NCBI RefSeq assembly: GCF_007066085.1
Contig: NZ_CP041405.1
Coordinates: 5,611,501-5,675,500, forward strand
Source: Paenibacillus thiaminolyticus
GTDB lineage: Bacteria; Bacillota; Bacilli; Paenibacillales; Paenibacillaceae
Reading direction: 5' to 3'
Length of the DNA stretch: 64,000 nucleotides
Shown here one piece after another: positions 44,991 through 53,302 of the stretch (the first letter of the stretch is position 1; the number at the start of each line of letters is the position of its first letter). Below the pieces are notes generated by a model. That model saw nothing but the letters and a program-made list of their open reading frames with translations, was not told the DNA's origin and did not search any database. The position numbers and the translations under genes were made by a program.

Positions 44991-46475
44991 ATGTCATTGA
45001 TCAAGGTAACTAACCTGACGTTTGCCTATGACGGCAGTTACGACAACATTTTTGAGCATGTAAGTTTACAAATCGATACCAACTGGAAATTGGGCTTTAC
45101 GGGGAGGAACGGCCGGGGCAAGACTACGTTTCTCAATCTGCTGCTTGACAGGTATGAATACAGCGGAACGATTTCCTCTAACGTCAGCTTCGAGTATTTC
45201 CCGTTCCACGTCGAACACAAGGAAAATTATACATTCGATGTGGTAGCCGACATCTATCCGGACTACGAGCACTGGCAACTCATGCGCGAGTTTTCGCTGC
45301 TGAAGTTGTCAGAGGATGTGTTGTACCGACCGTTCGACTCGTTGTCCAATGGAGAACAGACGAAGGTAATGCTGGCGGTCCTGTTTTTGAAGGAAAACAG
45401 CTTTTTGTTGATCGACGAGCCGACAAATCATCTGGATCTGCATGCTCGGAAGCTAGTAAGTGATTATTTGAACGACAAGAGCGGTTTTATTTTGGTGTCA
45501 CACGATCGGGCGTTTCTCGACAATTGTGTGGATCACATTATTTCGATCAATAAGACCAATATCGAAATCCAGAACGGAAATTTTTCAGACTGGTGGGAGA
45601 ATAAACAAAGACAGGACAATTTCGAACTGGCCGAGAACGAAAAGCTGAGGAAGGACATCAAGAGGCTGTCCGAAGCGGCCAAGCGAACAAGCAACTGGTC
45701 GCACGAAGTAGAAAAAACGAAAAACGGCACCCGTAACTCCGGCTCCAAGGTCGACAAAGGATACATCGGTCACAAGGCCGCCAAAATGATGAAGCGATCC
45801 AAATCAATCGAGCAAAGACAGCATTCCGCGATCGAGGAAAGATCCCAGCTTCTGCGAAACGTCGATAGCTCGGAAAGCCTGAAAATATCGCAGATGACTT
45901 ATCATAAACACCAATTGGTCGAGCTTGACCGCATTTCGATTCATTATGGAGAGAAGAACGTTTGCCGCGACATCAGCTTTACTGTCGAGCAAGGGGACCG
46001 CATCGTGCTTTCCGGTCCGAACGGGTCAGGCAAATCCAGTTTGCTCAAACTGATTTGCGGCGAGGAGATTCCTCATTCAGGCGTGTTTCGAAAAGGGAGC
46101 CAGTTGAAAATTTCCTACGTTTCACAAGATACCTCGCAGTTGCGGGGCAATTTGTCGGAATTCGCCAGATCCAGCGAGATTGACGAAAGCTTGTTCAAAG
46201 CGATTTTGAGAAAACTCGATTTTTCGCGCTTGCAATTCGAAAAGGACATCGCTTCTTTTAGCGGGGGTCAGAAGAAGAAGGTTCTGATCGCGAAAAGCCT
46301 CTGTGAACGCGCTCATTTGCATGTTTGGGATGAACCGCTTAATTTTGTCGACGTCATTTCCAGGATGCAAATCGAAGAACTGCTGCTGGAGCATTCGCCG
46401 ACTATCCTTTTTGTGGAGCACGACAGCGAGTTTTGTAAACATATCGCGACAAAAATTGTGGAACTGAAAGTTTAA
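44991..46475 (+). CDS. ABC-F ribosomal protection protein, Lsa family
   Basis: A soluble twin-ATPase of 494 residues with no membrane helix, which releases antibiotics from the ribosomal peptidyl-transferase centre. Walker A motifs are GRNGRGKTT (38-46) and GPNGSGKSS (about 343-351). Signatures are SLSNGEQTKVMLAVL and FSGGQKKKVLIAKSL, Walker B LLIDEPTNHLDL and VWDEPLNFVD. The inter-domain linker (about 205-290) is the long helical interaction motif. Resemblance to Lsa(A) is clear in FAYDGSYDNI, TNWKLGFTGRNGRGKTT and FELAENEKLRKDIKRLSEAA. Expected phenotype by family: lincosamide, streptogramin A and pleuromutilin resistance. RBS AAGGAGG fits. It is A+T-richer than the flanking genes and followed by a Cfr-like gene. 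Confidence 0.9.
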   Translation: MSLIKVTNLTFAYDGSYDNIFEHVSLQIDTNWKLGFTGRNGRGKTTFLNLLLDRYEYSGTISSNVSFEYFPFHVEHKENYTFDVVADIYPDYEHWQLMREFSLLKLSEDVLYRPFDSLSNGEQTKVMLAVLFLKENSFLLIDEPTNHLDLHARKLVSDYLNDKSGFILVSHDRAFLDNCVDHIISINKTNIEIQNGNFSDWWENKQRQDNFELAENEKLRKDIKRLSEAAKRTSNWSHEVEKTKNGTRNSGSKVDKGYIGHKAAKMMKRSKSIEQRQHSAIEERSQLLRNVDSSESLKISQMTYHKHQLVELDRISIHYGEKNVCRDISFTVEQGDRIVLSGPNGSGKSSLLKLICGEEIPHSGVFRKGSQLKISYVSQDTSQLRGNLSEFARSSEIDESLFKAILRKLDFSRLQFEKDIASFSGGQKKKVLIAKSLCERAHLHVWDEPLNFVDVISRMQIEELLLEHSPTILFVEHDSEFCKHIATKIVELKV

Positions 46476-46498
46476 CACACTCTAGGAGGATGAAAGCG

Positions 46499-46618
46499 AT
46501 GATCATTGAGGTTGAGGTTGTAGATGATTATGTGGACCGGTTCCTTCCGGTTGACCCGGTTCACAAAAAAATAAATCTGTTGCCGGAGGTTTACCAATCT
46601 ATCGACAGATGCACGTAG
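46499..46618 (+). CDS. Short ORF between the ABC-F and Cfr-like genes, 39 residues
   Basis: ATG at 46499 has AGGAGG nine bases before it and the frame ends at TAG 46616. The product starts MIIEVEVVDDYVDRFLPVDP and is acidic with an abundance of Val and Asp. The strong ribosome binding site argues it is translated. It may be a leader peptide for the Cfr-like gene, or the remnant of a lost gene. Not recognised. Confidence 0.5.
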   Translation: MIIEVEVVDDYVDRFLPVDPVHKKINLLPEVYQSIDRCT

Positions 46619-46675
46619 CGATTATGTCCGCAAGCGCATCGTGTTTATTCCTGCGTAGTTGGTTAATGACGCATT

Positions 46676-46700
46676 AAGCGCCGTTCGACGGTTCTTTTTT
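46676..46700 (+). terminator. Weak terminator-like hairpin before the Cfr-like gene
   Basis: CCGT-TCG-ACGG (46681-46691) with partial outer pairing AAG/CTT, then six T (46695-46700), 28 bases before the start at 46729. Weak by stem length; it could be a second attenuator. Confidence 0.4.
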
Positions 46701-46728
46701 GCATTTTCTCCGGCGGTAAGGAGAACAC

Positions 46729-47760
46729 ATGAAACCAACCTCGAAATATGAAACGATTGGACAGATCTTGTCCGACTTCAAGCAGCCTGCGTACCGGTAT
46801 GGGCAAATTATGGATGCTATTTTCAAACAAAAAATTGCTGAATACGAACGGATCACCATCCTGCCGAAATTTTTGCGAGAAGAGTTGACCCGGTCGCTTG
46901 GTCCGTACGTCTCCAGCGTTATTCCAGTAAAGGAACTCACATCGCAGCAGGTCAGCAAGGTGCTGTTTGCCATCGGGGGTGGCGAACGCGTAGAGGCCGT
47001 ACGACTTACCTACGAACGGGGGTGGAAATCGTATTGTATTTCCACTCAGTGCGGCTGCGGGTTCGGGTGCCGCTTTTGCGCCACGGGTACCATCGGCCTG
47101 AAACGAAATCTGACCGCCGACGAAATTACCGACCAATTGCTTCACTTTCACTTGAACGGCCACGCCTTGGACAGCGTGTCCTTCATGGGCATGGGGGAGG
47201 CGCTCGCCAACCCGCACCTTTTCGATGCGCTGGCGATTTTGACCAACCCGCATCTCTTCGGTTTAGGACATCGAAGAATTACGATTTCCACCATCGGCCT
47301 GTTGCCAGGAATTGATAGGTTGACGCGGGAGTTTCCCCAGGTCAATCTTACCTTCTCGATGCATTCGCCGTTCGACGATCAACGGAGCGAACTGATGCCG
47401 ATCAATAAGCGGTTTCCGCTCCGCGACGTGCTGAATGCATTGGATCGCCATATCCGGCATACGGGGAGAAAGGTGTATATCGCGTATATTCTTCTTCAAG
47501 GGTTCAACGATTCGACGGAGCATGCGAAAGCGGTTGCCGCTCTGTTGAGGGGAAGGGGATCTTGGGAACATCTCTACCACGTGAACCTAATTCCCTACAA
47601 TTCGACAGAAGTGACGCCTCAAAGCTACTTGCCATCTGACCCCGAAAGGATCAAAGCGTTCGTTCGGACGTTGAAGATACATGGTGTGAACGTTACGGTC
47701 CGAACTCAATTCGGATCGGACATTAATGCGGCATGCGGTCAGTTATACCGAACCGATTAG
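46729..47760 (+). CDS. Cfr-like 23S rRNA (adenine-C8) methyltransferase, radical SAM
   Basis: A 343-residue radical-SAM enzyme. The cluster motif is C110, C114, C117 (CGFGCRFCATG), with C103 and the methyl-carrying C336 (AACGQL) at the places matching C105 and C338 in the staphylococcal Cfr. FKQKIAEYERITILPKFLRE, GERVEAVRLTYERGWKSYCI, DEITDQLLHFHLNGHALDSV, SFMGMGEALANPHLFDALAI and VYIAYILLQGFNDSTEHA match Cfr better than the housekeeping RlmN, which has a longer N-terminus. Cfr methylates C8 of A2503 and protects against phenicols, lincosamides, oxazolidinones, pleuromutilins and streptogramin A. RBS AAGGAG fits. It is transcribed with the ABC-F gene. Whether this allele is active is not decided by the sequence. 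Confidence 0.88.
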   Translation: MKPTSKYETIGQILSDFKQPAYRYGQIMDAIFKQKIAEYERITILPKFLREELTRSLGPYVSSVIPVKELTSQQVSKVLFAIGGGERVEAVRLTYERGWKSYCISTQCGCGFGCRFCATGTIGLKRNLTADEITDQLLHFHLNGHALDSVSFMGMGEALANPHLFDALAILTNPHLFGLGHRRITISTIGLLPGIDRLTREFPQVNLTFSMHSPFDDQRSELMPINKRFPLRDVLNALDRHIRHTGRKVYIAYILLQGFNDSTEHAKAVAALLRGRGSWEHLYHVNLIPYNSTEVTPQSYLPSDPERIKAFVRTLKIHGVNVTVRTQFGSDINAACGQLYRTD

Positions 47761-47812
47761 TCTGAAATTTAACATACAATGCCTGCCGCAATGTATTTGC
47801 GACAGTTAAGAG

Positions 47813-47843
47813 AAGCGGCTGCCGTGAAGAGGGCAGCCGCTTT
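47813..47843 (+). terminator. Terminator after the Cfr-like gene
   Basis: AAGCGGCTGCC (47813-47823) and GGCAGCCGCTT (47832-47842), perfect 11-bp stem, a short TTT follows. Confidence 0.65.
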
Positions 47844-47844
47844 A

Positions 47845-47886
47845 GAACTATTTAAATTTGCCCGATACCAACGTAGCGAGCAAGCT
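47845..47886 (+). pseudogene. Fragment of an IS256-family transposase gene
   Basis: Translates to ELFKFARYQRSEQA; the intact transposase at 53.4 kb has ELFSRYQRSEQA at the same motif. The nucleotide match over the core is about 18 of 21. It starts just beyond the terminator after the Cfr-like gene. The match does not continue, so only a remnant is left. Confidence 0.6.
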
Positions 47887-48381
47887 TATCTCTCTGGCAG
47901 CTTCCTTCTCCGTTCGAAAGCCACGACATTTGATTTGTCTTCGCTTACCCTGTTCATCCTTCCCAGCGCTGATAACGAACCAAAAGGTTCTTTGCTTCGC
48001 TTCGGTTTGTCATTCGATAAATGGAATATTGACAGTAAGACTAAAAAGATATAGATTGTTAAATGAAAGCTTATGTCAAAATAAAATTGCTTTCAGCTTG
48101 AATTCGCAATGGTAAAGAAGGTGGGTACTGGCTTCGCTTCCGTTCGGAATTCTATTATGTTTGTTGTATATCAGACTCGAACCCTTCACCCGTTGGTTGA
48201 TCCTCGATTCGGCGTCTTGTTGGAAATGGGTTGGCAATGGGTCACCGATATATCGGCCGGATGGATTTACTTCTATTTGGATTTTTGCAGCGGCATTTTT
48301 ATGGTGAAAACGACACGAGAGTCTTGAAGCTAAGGAATAGTTTCGTTGTGTCTTATCAATTGCGGAAAGGAAGTGATCGCG
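47887..48381. other. 495-bp gene-free stretch
   Basis: No gene is supported. Short frames lack a ribosome binding site. The only signal at the right end is GGAAAGGAAG, the binding site of the next gene. The A+T content and the adjacent IS fragment suggest decayed mobile DNA. Confidence 0.4.
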
Positions 48382-49335
48382 TTGGAGCGCCAAAAGACGT
48401 TAGCCATTCATATGAACAATGTACATAAATCTTATGGCTTGAAACGAGGGGTGACGGATTTAAATCTAGCCGTAAAAAAAGGTGAAATCGTTGGATTTAT
48501 TGGGCCAAATGGCGCAGGAAAATCGACTACAATCCGTTTGCTCATGCAGCTGATCAGCCCTACGTCCGGGGATATCTCGGTTCTTGGCGAACGAATAAAG
48601 AAGGATAATCCACTGATACGCAGCCGAATCGGGTATCTGCCTTCCGAGATTAGACTTTACCCGGATGTAACCGGAAAACAGATGCTGGAGCTTGCAGCAG
48701 GCATTCATGGAATTGATGTGAAAAAAACCAGGATTCCCGAATATGCGCAGAGACTGCAATGGGAGATGAAACCCCGGATCCGAACCTACTCCTTAGGAAA
48801 TCGCAAGAAACTAGGCATACTGCTAGCACTTCTGCATGAGCCTGAATTGCTTATCCTGGATGAACCTACCTCCGGGCTTGATCCCCTCGCTCAGCAAAGC
48901 TTCTTCGAAATTGTTCGGGAATTAAATGAGTCAAACGGTACAACGGTTTTCTTGTCGACTCACATATTAACCGAGGTGGATAAGCTCTGCCACAGGGTCG
49001 CATTTATACGAGATGGAAAGATCATTCAAGATTCTTCTGTTCCCGATCTATCCAGAGGAGGGGCTCATCTTTACGAGGTGATCTTTAAAGAATCAGGTGA
49101 TCTAAGGCAAACATATGGCCTGCTAAATATAGATCCCAATTCGAAATATATCGATGGGGTTTGTAGCGGAAGGGTAGAGGATCATTGCCTGAATGGATTG
49201 CTTTCCCTTCTTGCTGATAAGCCCATTAAAGATTTGAACCTTAGAAAATTGTCTCTTGAGGAGAGATTTATGGAAAAGTACAGCCAAAACAAAGAAAAGA
49301 AAGTTGAGGGGCCCAATGATGAGCAAGTTGTTTGA
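48382..49335 (+). CDS. ABC transporter ATPase of an ABC-2 type exporter
   Basis: A 317-residue ATPase. Walker A GPNGAGKST, signature YSLGNRKKLGILLAL (weakly matching LSGGQ, as in bacitracin/lantibiotic exporters), Walker B LLILDEPTSGLDPL and switch histidine STHILTEVDKL. A C-terminal extension (about 225-317) is typical of drug/antimicrobial peptide exporters of the BcrA/CcmA group. TTG at 48382 behind GGAAAGGAAG is preferred; the in-frame ATG at 48346 has none and the ATG at 48412 is inside the domain. It overlaps the permease gene by 17 bases. Confidence 0.85.
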   Translation: MERQKTLAIHMNNVHKSYGLKRGVTDLNLAVKKGEIVGFIGPNGAGKSTTIRLLMQLISPTSGDISVLGERIKKDNPLIRSRIGYLPSEIRLYPDVTGKQMLELAAGIHGIDVKKTRIPEYAQRLQWEMKPRIRTYSLGNRKKLGILLALLHEPELLILDEPTSGLDPLAQQSFFEIVRELNESNGTTVFLSTHILTEVDKLCHRVAFIRDGKIIQDSSVPDLSRGGAHLYEVIFKESGDLRQTYGLLNIDPNSKYIDGVCSGRVEDHCLNGLLSLLADKPIKDLNLRKLSLEERFMEKYSQNKEKKVEGPNDEQVV

Positions 49336-50074
49336 GTTGGAGTGGCGTCAAAATAAACGGAGTTTTTGGATCGCTCTTTGTGTGATTGCAGCGCTTCAAG
49401 CAATCCCGGCCGCCGCATCTAAGGCTTATTTAGATAGCCAAATCTCCAGCGGAACAGATCATACGGGTTCCACTGCACTTTCAACTTTTGAAGGATGGAT
49501 GGCCGGTCAACCGTTTATGTTTTTCGTGCTTCTTCTAGGATGCTTCGCAATAAACTGGTCAATCGGATCCATTGTAAAGGAGCGGGATCGTCATACTGCC
49601 GAATTTCTGTTCGCAACCCCCCGCAGTAGAACGGATATCTATCTGGCAAAATGTGCGGCTCATGTTGCAAAAGTCGTGATTATCGCTGGTGTATCCACTG
49701 GTATTGTGCTGCTGATTGGCAAAGGTTTAGGCGTGATGAATGACGTTGCAGTTGTAAGCAGCGTCATGGCGGCTGGTCTGTTGATCATTCTCGGATTTAT
49801 GGGAATAGGTTATGCGCTAACGTCTTGGCTTACTTCCGAACGCGGTGCGTTATCGCTTGGAATCGGAATAGTATTTCTCATGTTCTTGCTCTACATGCTT
49901 TCTGATTTGACAGCATTAGAATGGCTGGGGGCCGTGTCGCTCTTTAACCTGTTTGATGTGTACGCAATAAGCCAGGGGGCCGGGCTTGCAGGGGGCTCTG
50001 TGATTGGAGCGCTCGCCGTATTTGTGATCGGCGGTTGCGTGGGCTGGAGGAGGTTAGTTCATAGAGATTTGTAA
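49319..50074 (+). CDS. ABC-2 type transporter permease
   Basis: Membrane subunit for the preceding ATPase, 251 residues with six helices. It begins MSKLFELEWRQNKRSFWIAL. An extracellular loop follows helix 1, then FATPRSRTDIYLAKCAAHVAK, the loop that touches the ATPase in this family. Two ATGs (49316, 49319) share the binding site GAGGGG; 49319 is better spaced. Nothing fixes the substrate. With the TetR-type gene immediately downstream it forms a typical inducible efflux unit. Confidence 0.8.
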   Translation: MSKLFELEWRQNKRSFWIALCVIAALQAIPAAASKAYLDSQISSGTDHTGSTALSTFEGWMAGQPFMFFVLLLGCFAINWSIGSIVKERDRHTAEFLFATPRSRTDIYLAKCAAHVAKVVIIAGVSTGIVLLIGKGLGVMNDVAVVSSVMAAGLLIILGFMGIGYALTSWLTSERGALSLGIGIVFLMFLLYMLSDLTALEWLGAVSLFNLFDVYAISQGAGLAGGSVIGALAVFVIGGCVGWRRLVHRDL

Positions 50075-50179
50075 AATATGAATTTGAGTGTAAGTTGACA
50101 TTGACTCTAATGTAAGTGACAATATGCTTGAAGTCACCGTTTCGGGGTTTGAGTTGAACTTGGTTAGGAGTGCAAAAGG

Positions 50180-50779
50180 ATGTCTGAAGGTGCGAAACAA
50201 AAAGTCGGATTGCGTGAGCGAAAAAAAGCGAAAACGATGGCCAATGTTCAGATGCATGCATTAAGGCTTTTTCGGGAAAATGGTTATCATGCGACAACGG
50301 TGGAACAAATTGCAGAAGCTGCAGAGATCTCCCCGAGTACATTTTTTCGTTATTTTGCAACAAAAGAGGCCGTAGTGTTAACCGATAATTATGATCCTCT
50401 TCTCGTCGCCGCATTTGAAAATCAACCGTCAGAGTTGAGTTCCTTACAAGCCGTTCGAAATGCAATGATTTCGGGAATTGCCGGGATGACTGACGATGAG
50501 TGGGAGACAACACGTCAGCGAAATGAACTGATCTTGATGGTCCCGGAGCTTCGCGCGGCAGCGATGAATAACTTAACTCAGATGATGCAGCTGTTAACAC
50601 AGCTTGTCGCCACACGAACAGGCAGAAATTCCGATGATCTGGCAGTACGAACCTTTGCCGGGGTGGTCGTTGGGGTAAATATATCGTTAATGGATTATAA
50701 TGCCGAGGCTACCAAATCAGAGTTTGCCAAATTATTGGATGAAGCTCTAGAAGTCGTTGAGAAAGGTCTACGGCTATGA
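50180..50779 (+). CDS. TetR-family transcriptional regulator
   Basis: A 199-residue repressor. The helix-turn-helix lies at about 12-58 (MHALRLFRENGYHATTVEQI, AEAAEISPSTFFRYFATKEA). The C-terminal ligand-binding domain is variable. The promoter may be TTGACT with TATGCT 16 bases apart near 50107. Usually such a gene controls the exporter before it. Its placement at the same strand and 105 bases downstream is consistent with that. Confidence 0.85.
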   Translation: MSEGAKQKVGLRERKKAKTMANVQMHALRLFRENGYHATTVEQIAEAAEISPSTFFRYFATKEAVVLTDNYDPLLVAAFENQPSELSSLQAVRNAMISGIAGMTDDEWETTRQRNELILMVPELRAAAMNNLTQMMQLLTQLVATRTGRNSDDLAVRTFAGVVVGVNISLMDYNAEATKSEFAKLLDEALEVVEKGLRL

Positions 50780-50928
50780 TAAAACCCTACAGGAATAACC
50801 AGCAGCAGAACAATGGAGCCGTAAACGCCGATTGTGTGGCGGGATATTGGTTTGGCCTTTTATGAGGAATTTGTATTAGGCGGTACCAAAAGCAATGATC
50901 GTTTAATTATGAAGGCGGGGAAGGACTC

Positions 50929-51171
50929 ATGTCAGAACGTCTTTGGAAGAAGTTAATGAAAAAGGGGTTCTCGGTTGAATTAGATCAACTCCCCAAAAAT
51001 ACGCAAGAGTTTTTAAATGAAATTGAGCGCTATTGCATAAAGGAAAAGGTGACCTACGAATTTATCGAACGTGATAGACCTGCAATTATCTCAATAGATC
51101 ATGTCGTGTATCAATGTCAGGTTGAAAACGCAGGACGCCCCGGTTTTGTGCTCCATTTCAAAGAAGTTTAA
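50929..51171 (+). CDS. Hypothetical protein, 80 residues
   Basis: ATG at 50929 behind GAAGGCGGGGAAGG. The protein begins MSERLWKKLMKKGFSVELDQ. It has a mixed alpha/beta look with a Cys in YCIKEKVTYEFIERDRP and another near the end (YQCQVEN). Not recognised. A perfect terminator follows, supporting a gene end. Confidence 0.6.
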   Translation: MSERLWKKLMKKGFSVELDQLPKNTQEFLNEIERYCIKEKVTYEFIERDRPAIISIDHVVYQCQVENAGRPGFVLHFKEV

Positions 51172-51177
51172 AATAAG

Positions 51178-51206
51178 ACGCAGCCCGCTACGGCTGCGTT
51201 TTTTTG
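51178..51206 (+). terminator. Intrinsic terminator
   Basis: ACGCAGCC (51178-51185) and GGCTGCGT (51192-51199), then a run of T to 51206. Confidence 0.9.
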
Positions 51207-51249
51207 TGCCTGAGAGGATGCAATCGCAGCTCAAACCGACGCGCCGGTG

Positions 51250-52221
51250 CTAGTGTCTTTGTTCTCCTTTGCCGTGAATATCCGCTAGGGCCTCAAAGCA
51301 CAATTGAGGCTGATCCATCATGAGTGAATGTCCGGCACCCGGAATGATATATAAATTTTTATCGGGAGCGCTTATCTCTGCAAAATATTTCTCGGCTATG
51401 ATAAATGGGGCCTGCCAGTCGCATTCACCCAATACATAGTAGACGGGCACCTGGTACTCTGCGGATTCCGAGGTCAGATCAAAGTCGGATAAATAATCCA
51501 ACACTTGTTGATTGGCTTGGAATGCTTTTTTAAATGAAGAGATATCAGACAGCTGAAAAATCGGACTTGTCACAGCGGCTAGCCAGATCGCGAGATCGAT
51601 TTTTAGCGCCAAGTTGTACTGGCCCTGAAGCTTGCGTACGGCTTCGCATTTTTGCAGAAAAGCACGGTCAAAAACGATTTTGCCGCCGGGATATTCCCCT
51701 ATTTTCTCCAGCTTCTTCAGCGATTTTTTGTCGCCGGCCTGTTCGATCAATTCTTTCACCTTGTTGTACCCTACCTGCTCATTGTGAAGCATATTCACAA
51801 CCTGCGCAGCACCGATATAATAGGCTACGTCTTCGGGATGCTGCTTAATAAATACGGACCCCAACACACTTCCCCAGGAGTGGCCGAATAACACGATCTT
51901 TGGCATGTGATATTGACGCTTCAAATATTGGATAACCTCGAACAAATCCTGAAGCATCAAAGCAATGGAAGGAAGCTTATCGGGATTTCGAGTCAAGGTC
52001 TTTCCCGTCCCGCGCTGATCCCAATGGACTACCGTATAGATTTCTTCCCATTTTTGTTGAAAGACCCGCGTGAACAATGATTTCGCTGCTCCGGGCCCCC
52101 CGTGCAAAAATAGCATTACCGGGTTATCGCAGCTTGTTCCCGAGTGAAACAGGAATTGATCGATACCATTGATCGATACATATTCGGTAAAAAAAATTTC
52201 CCTGTTCAACCTGTTTTTCAT
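51250..52221 (-). CDS. Alpha/beta hydrolase, prolyl-iminopeptidase-like
   Basis: A 323-residue soluble hydrolase of the S33-like group. HGGPG (40-44) is the oxyanion-hole motif, the nucleophile is S115 in LFGHSWGSVLG, WDQRGTGKT (67-75) is the cap-entrance motif of proline iminopeptidases, and the catalytic aspartate and histidine lie in VLGECDWQAP and IPGAGHSLMMDQP. RBS GAGGTGAGGTT supports ATG 52221. Peptidase, esterase or lactonase activity is possible. It stands alone, opposite in direction to its neighbours. Confidence 0.82.
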   Translation of the reverse strand: MKNRLNREIFFTEYVSINGIDQFLFHSGTSCDNPVMLFLHGGPGAAKSLFTRVFQQKWEEIYTVVHWDQRGTGKTLTRNPDKLPSIALMLQDLFEVIQYLKRQYHMPKIVLFGHSWGSVLGSVFIKQHPEDVAYYIGAAQVVNMLHNEQVGYNKVKELIEQAGDKKSLKKLEKIGEYPGGKIVFDRAFLQKCEAVRKLQGQYNLALKIDLAIWLAAVTSPIFQLSDISSFKKAFQANQQVLDYLSDFDLTSESAEYQVPVYYVLGECDWQAPFIIAEKYFAEISAPDKNLYIIPGAGHSLMMDQPQLCFEALADIHGKGEQRH

Positions 52222-52337
52222 AACCTCACCTCATAAATGACATTATACTGTCTATTATGAAGGTAAAATTTGGAATGGTCAAGTGGAATAAGCTATGATA
52301 TACCTTAAGAAAAAAATGACTGGAGGCAAACGACGGA

Positions 52338-52763
52338 ATGATGAAGCCACGGATTACGGTACTTACGTTAGGTGTAGATGATTTGGAAAGAGCGGTGACT
52401 TTCTATCGCGATGGGCTGGGTTTGCCGACACAAGGAATTATAGGCCAAGAATTTGAACATGGAGCGGTGGCCTTTTTCGACTTGCAAGCAGGTGTAAAGC
52501 TGGCCATCTGGAATCGCAAGGATCTGTCCCATGAAGCAAAGGTTCCATTGTCACCGCCGAGCTCGACCGAAATGACCATTGGCCATAATGTCAGCAGCAA
52601 AGAAGAAGTGGATGCGATTATGGAACTGGCCCGGTTGGCCGGGGCTGCGATAACGGATCCGGCCCATGAAACATTTTGGGGAGGTTACTCGGGGCATTTC
52701 ATGGATCCAGACGGTCATCTGTGGGAAATCGTCTGGAATCCCGCGTGGGAAATCGAGGATTGA
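52338..52763 (+). CDS. VOC (glyoxalase/bleomycin-resistance-like) protein
   Basis: A 141-residue metal-dependent or substrate-binding protein with two beta-alpha-beta-beta-beta units: ITVLTLGVDDLERAVTFYRD and, in the second half, GYSGHFMDPDGHLWEIVWNP with the glutamate ligand. Start ATG 52338 (or the following ATG 52341) lies behind ACTGGAGG. Members include glyoxalases, fosfomycin-modifying enzymes and extradiol dioxygenases. There is no evidence to pick one. A terminator follows. Confidence 0.82.
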   Translation: MMKPRITVLTLGVDDLERAVTFYRDGLGLPTQGIIGQEFEHGAVAFFDLQAGVKLAIWNRKDLSHEAKVPLSPPSSTEMTIGHNVSSKEEVDAIMELARLAGAAITDPAHETFWGGYSGHFMDPDGHLWEIVWNPAWEIED

Positions 52764-52776
52764 GCTTCGTTCGCAA

Positions 52777-52801
52777 AGACGGCAGAAATGCCGTTTTTTT
52801 G
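52777..52801 (+). terminator. Intrinsic terminator of the VOC gene
   Basis: ACGGCA (52779-52784), loop GAAA, TGCCGT (52789-52794), followed by T to 52800. Confidence 0.82.
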
Positions 52802-53049
52802 TATATTATAGAATTTATAAATTTTTTAACGGGGGAAGCAGGTCTTCCGCCTCAGCGTGAATCGTGGCCGGCGCTGAAGAAGCAGAACGCTGAAGAGAAG
52901 CAGCACATTGAATTAGCAAAACAGCGCGCTATGTATTTTTCGGCACTTCATTTGGACTCGTCATCAGTAGAAAAAAATCGATTTCAACGCTACGGGTGCC
53001 AAATTTTGAGTATAGAAATGGACAATCTCCACGATTTCGTAAAATAAGG
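52802..53049. other. Gap between the VOC gene and the repeat array
   Basis: Open frames here have no start signal. Nothing recognised. Confidence 0.35.
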
Positions 53050-53294
53050 AGTTTCCAACGTCCTGAAACCTGCACACTTTCCCTAGACACGCCTATCCAG
53101 TAGGCGAAATCCGCAAAACTGTACAATTTGTCCAGATACGTCTATCTGGTAGGTGAAATCCTGCGCAAATACAGCAATTCGATATGGATGAGTTCACCAG
53201 AAAGGGAATCCTGCAAAACTGCAGGAATTTCACCCGTTTCGCTACGACTTGGAGCCAAAAGGCCTAAAATGATGTAGCTGTGCAGCAATTCCTC
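53050..53294. repeat. Decayed tandem repeat of about 50 bp, interrupted by the IS element
   Basis: Successive units begin near 53050, 53101, 53150, 53201 and 53253 and share a GAAATCCTGCAAAACTGCAG-like core. If the IS and one target copy are removed, the array continues at 54684 with TGAGCCAAAACTCCTG and TAAAATAGCAGCAATTTCCG. Unit identity is low, but the spacing is regular. Confidence 0.6.
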
Positions 53295-53302
53295 GGGACG
53301 TG

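Noticed and set aside
48160..48215. tRNA-like T-arm on the minus strand (AAGGGTTCGAGTC)
   Set aside because: No acceptor stem, D-arm or anticodon arm can be built around it.
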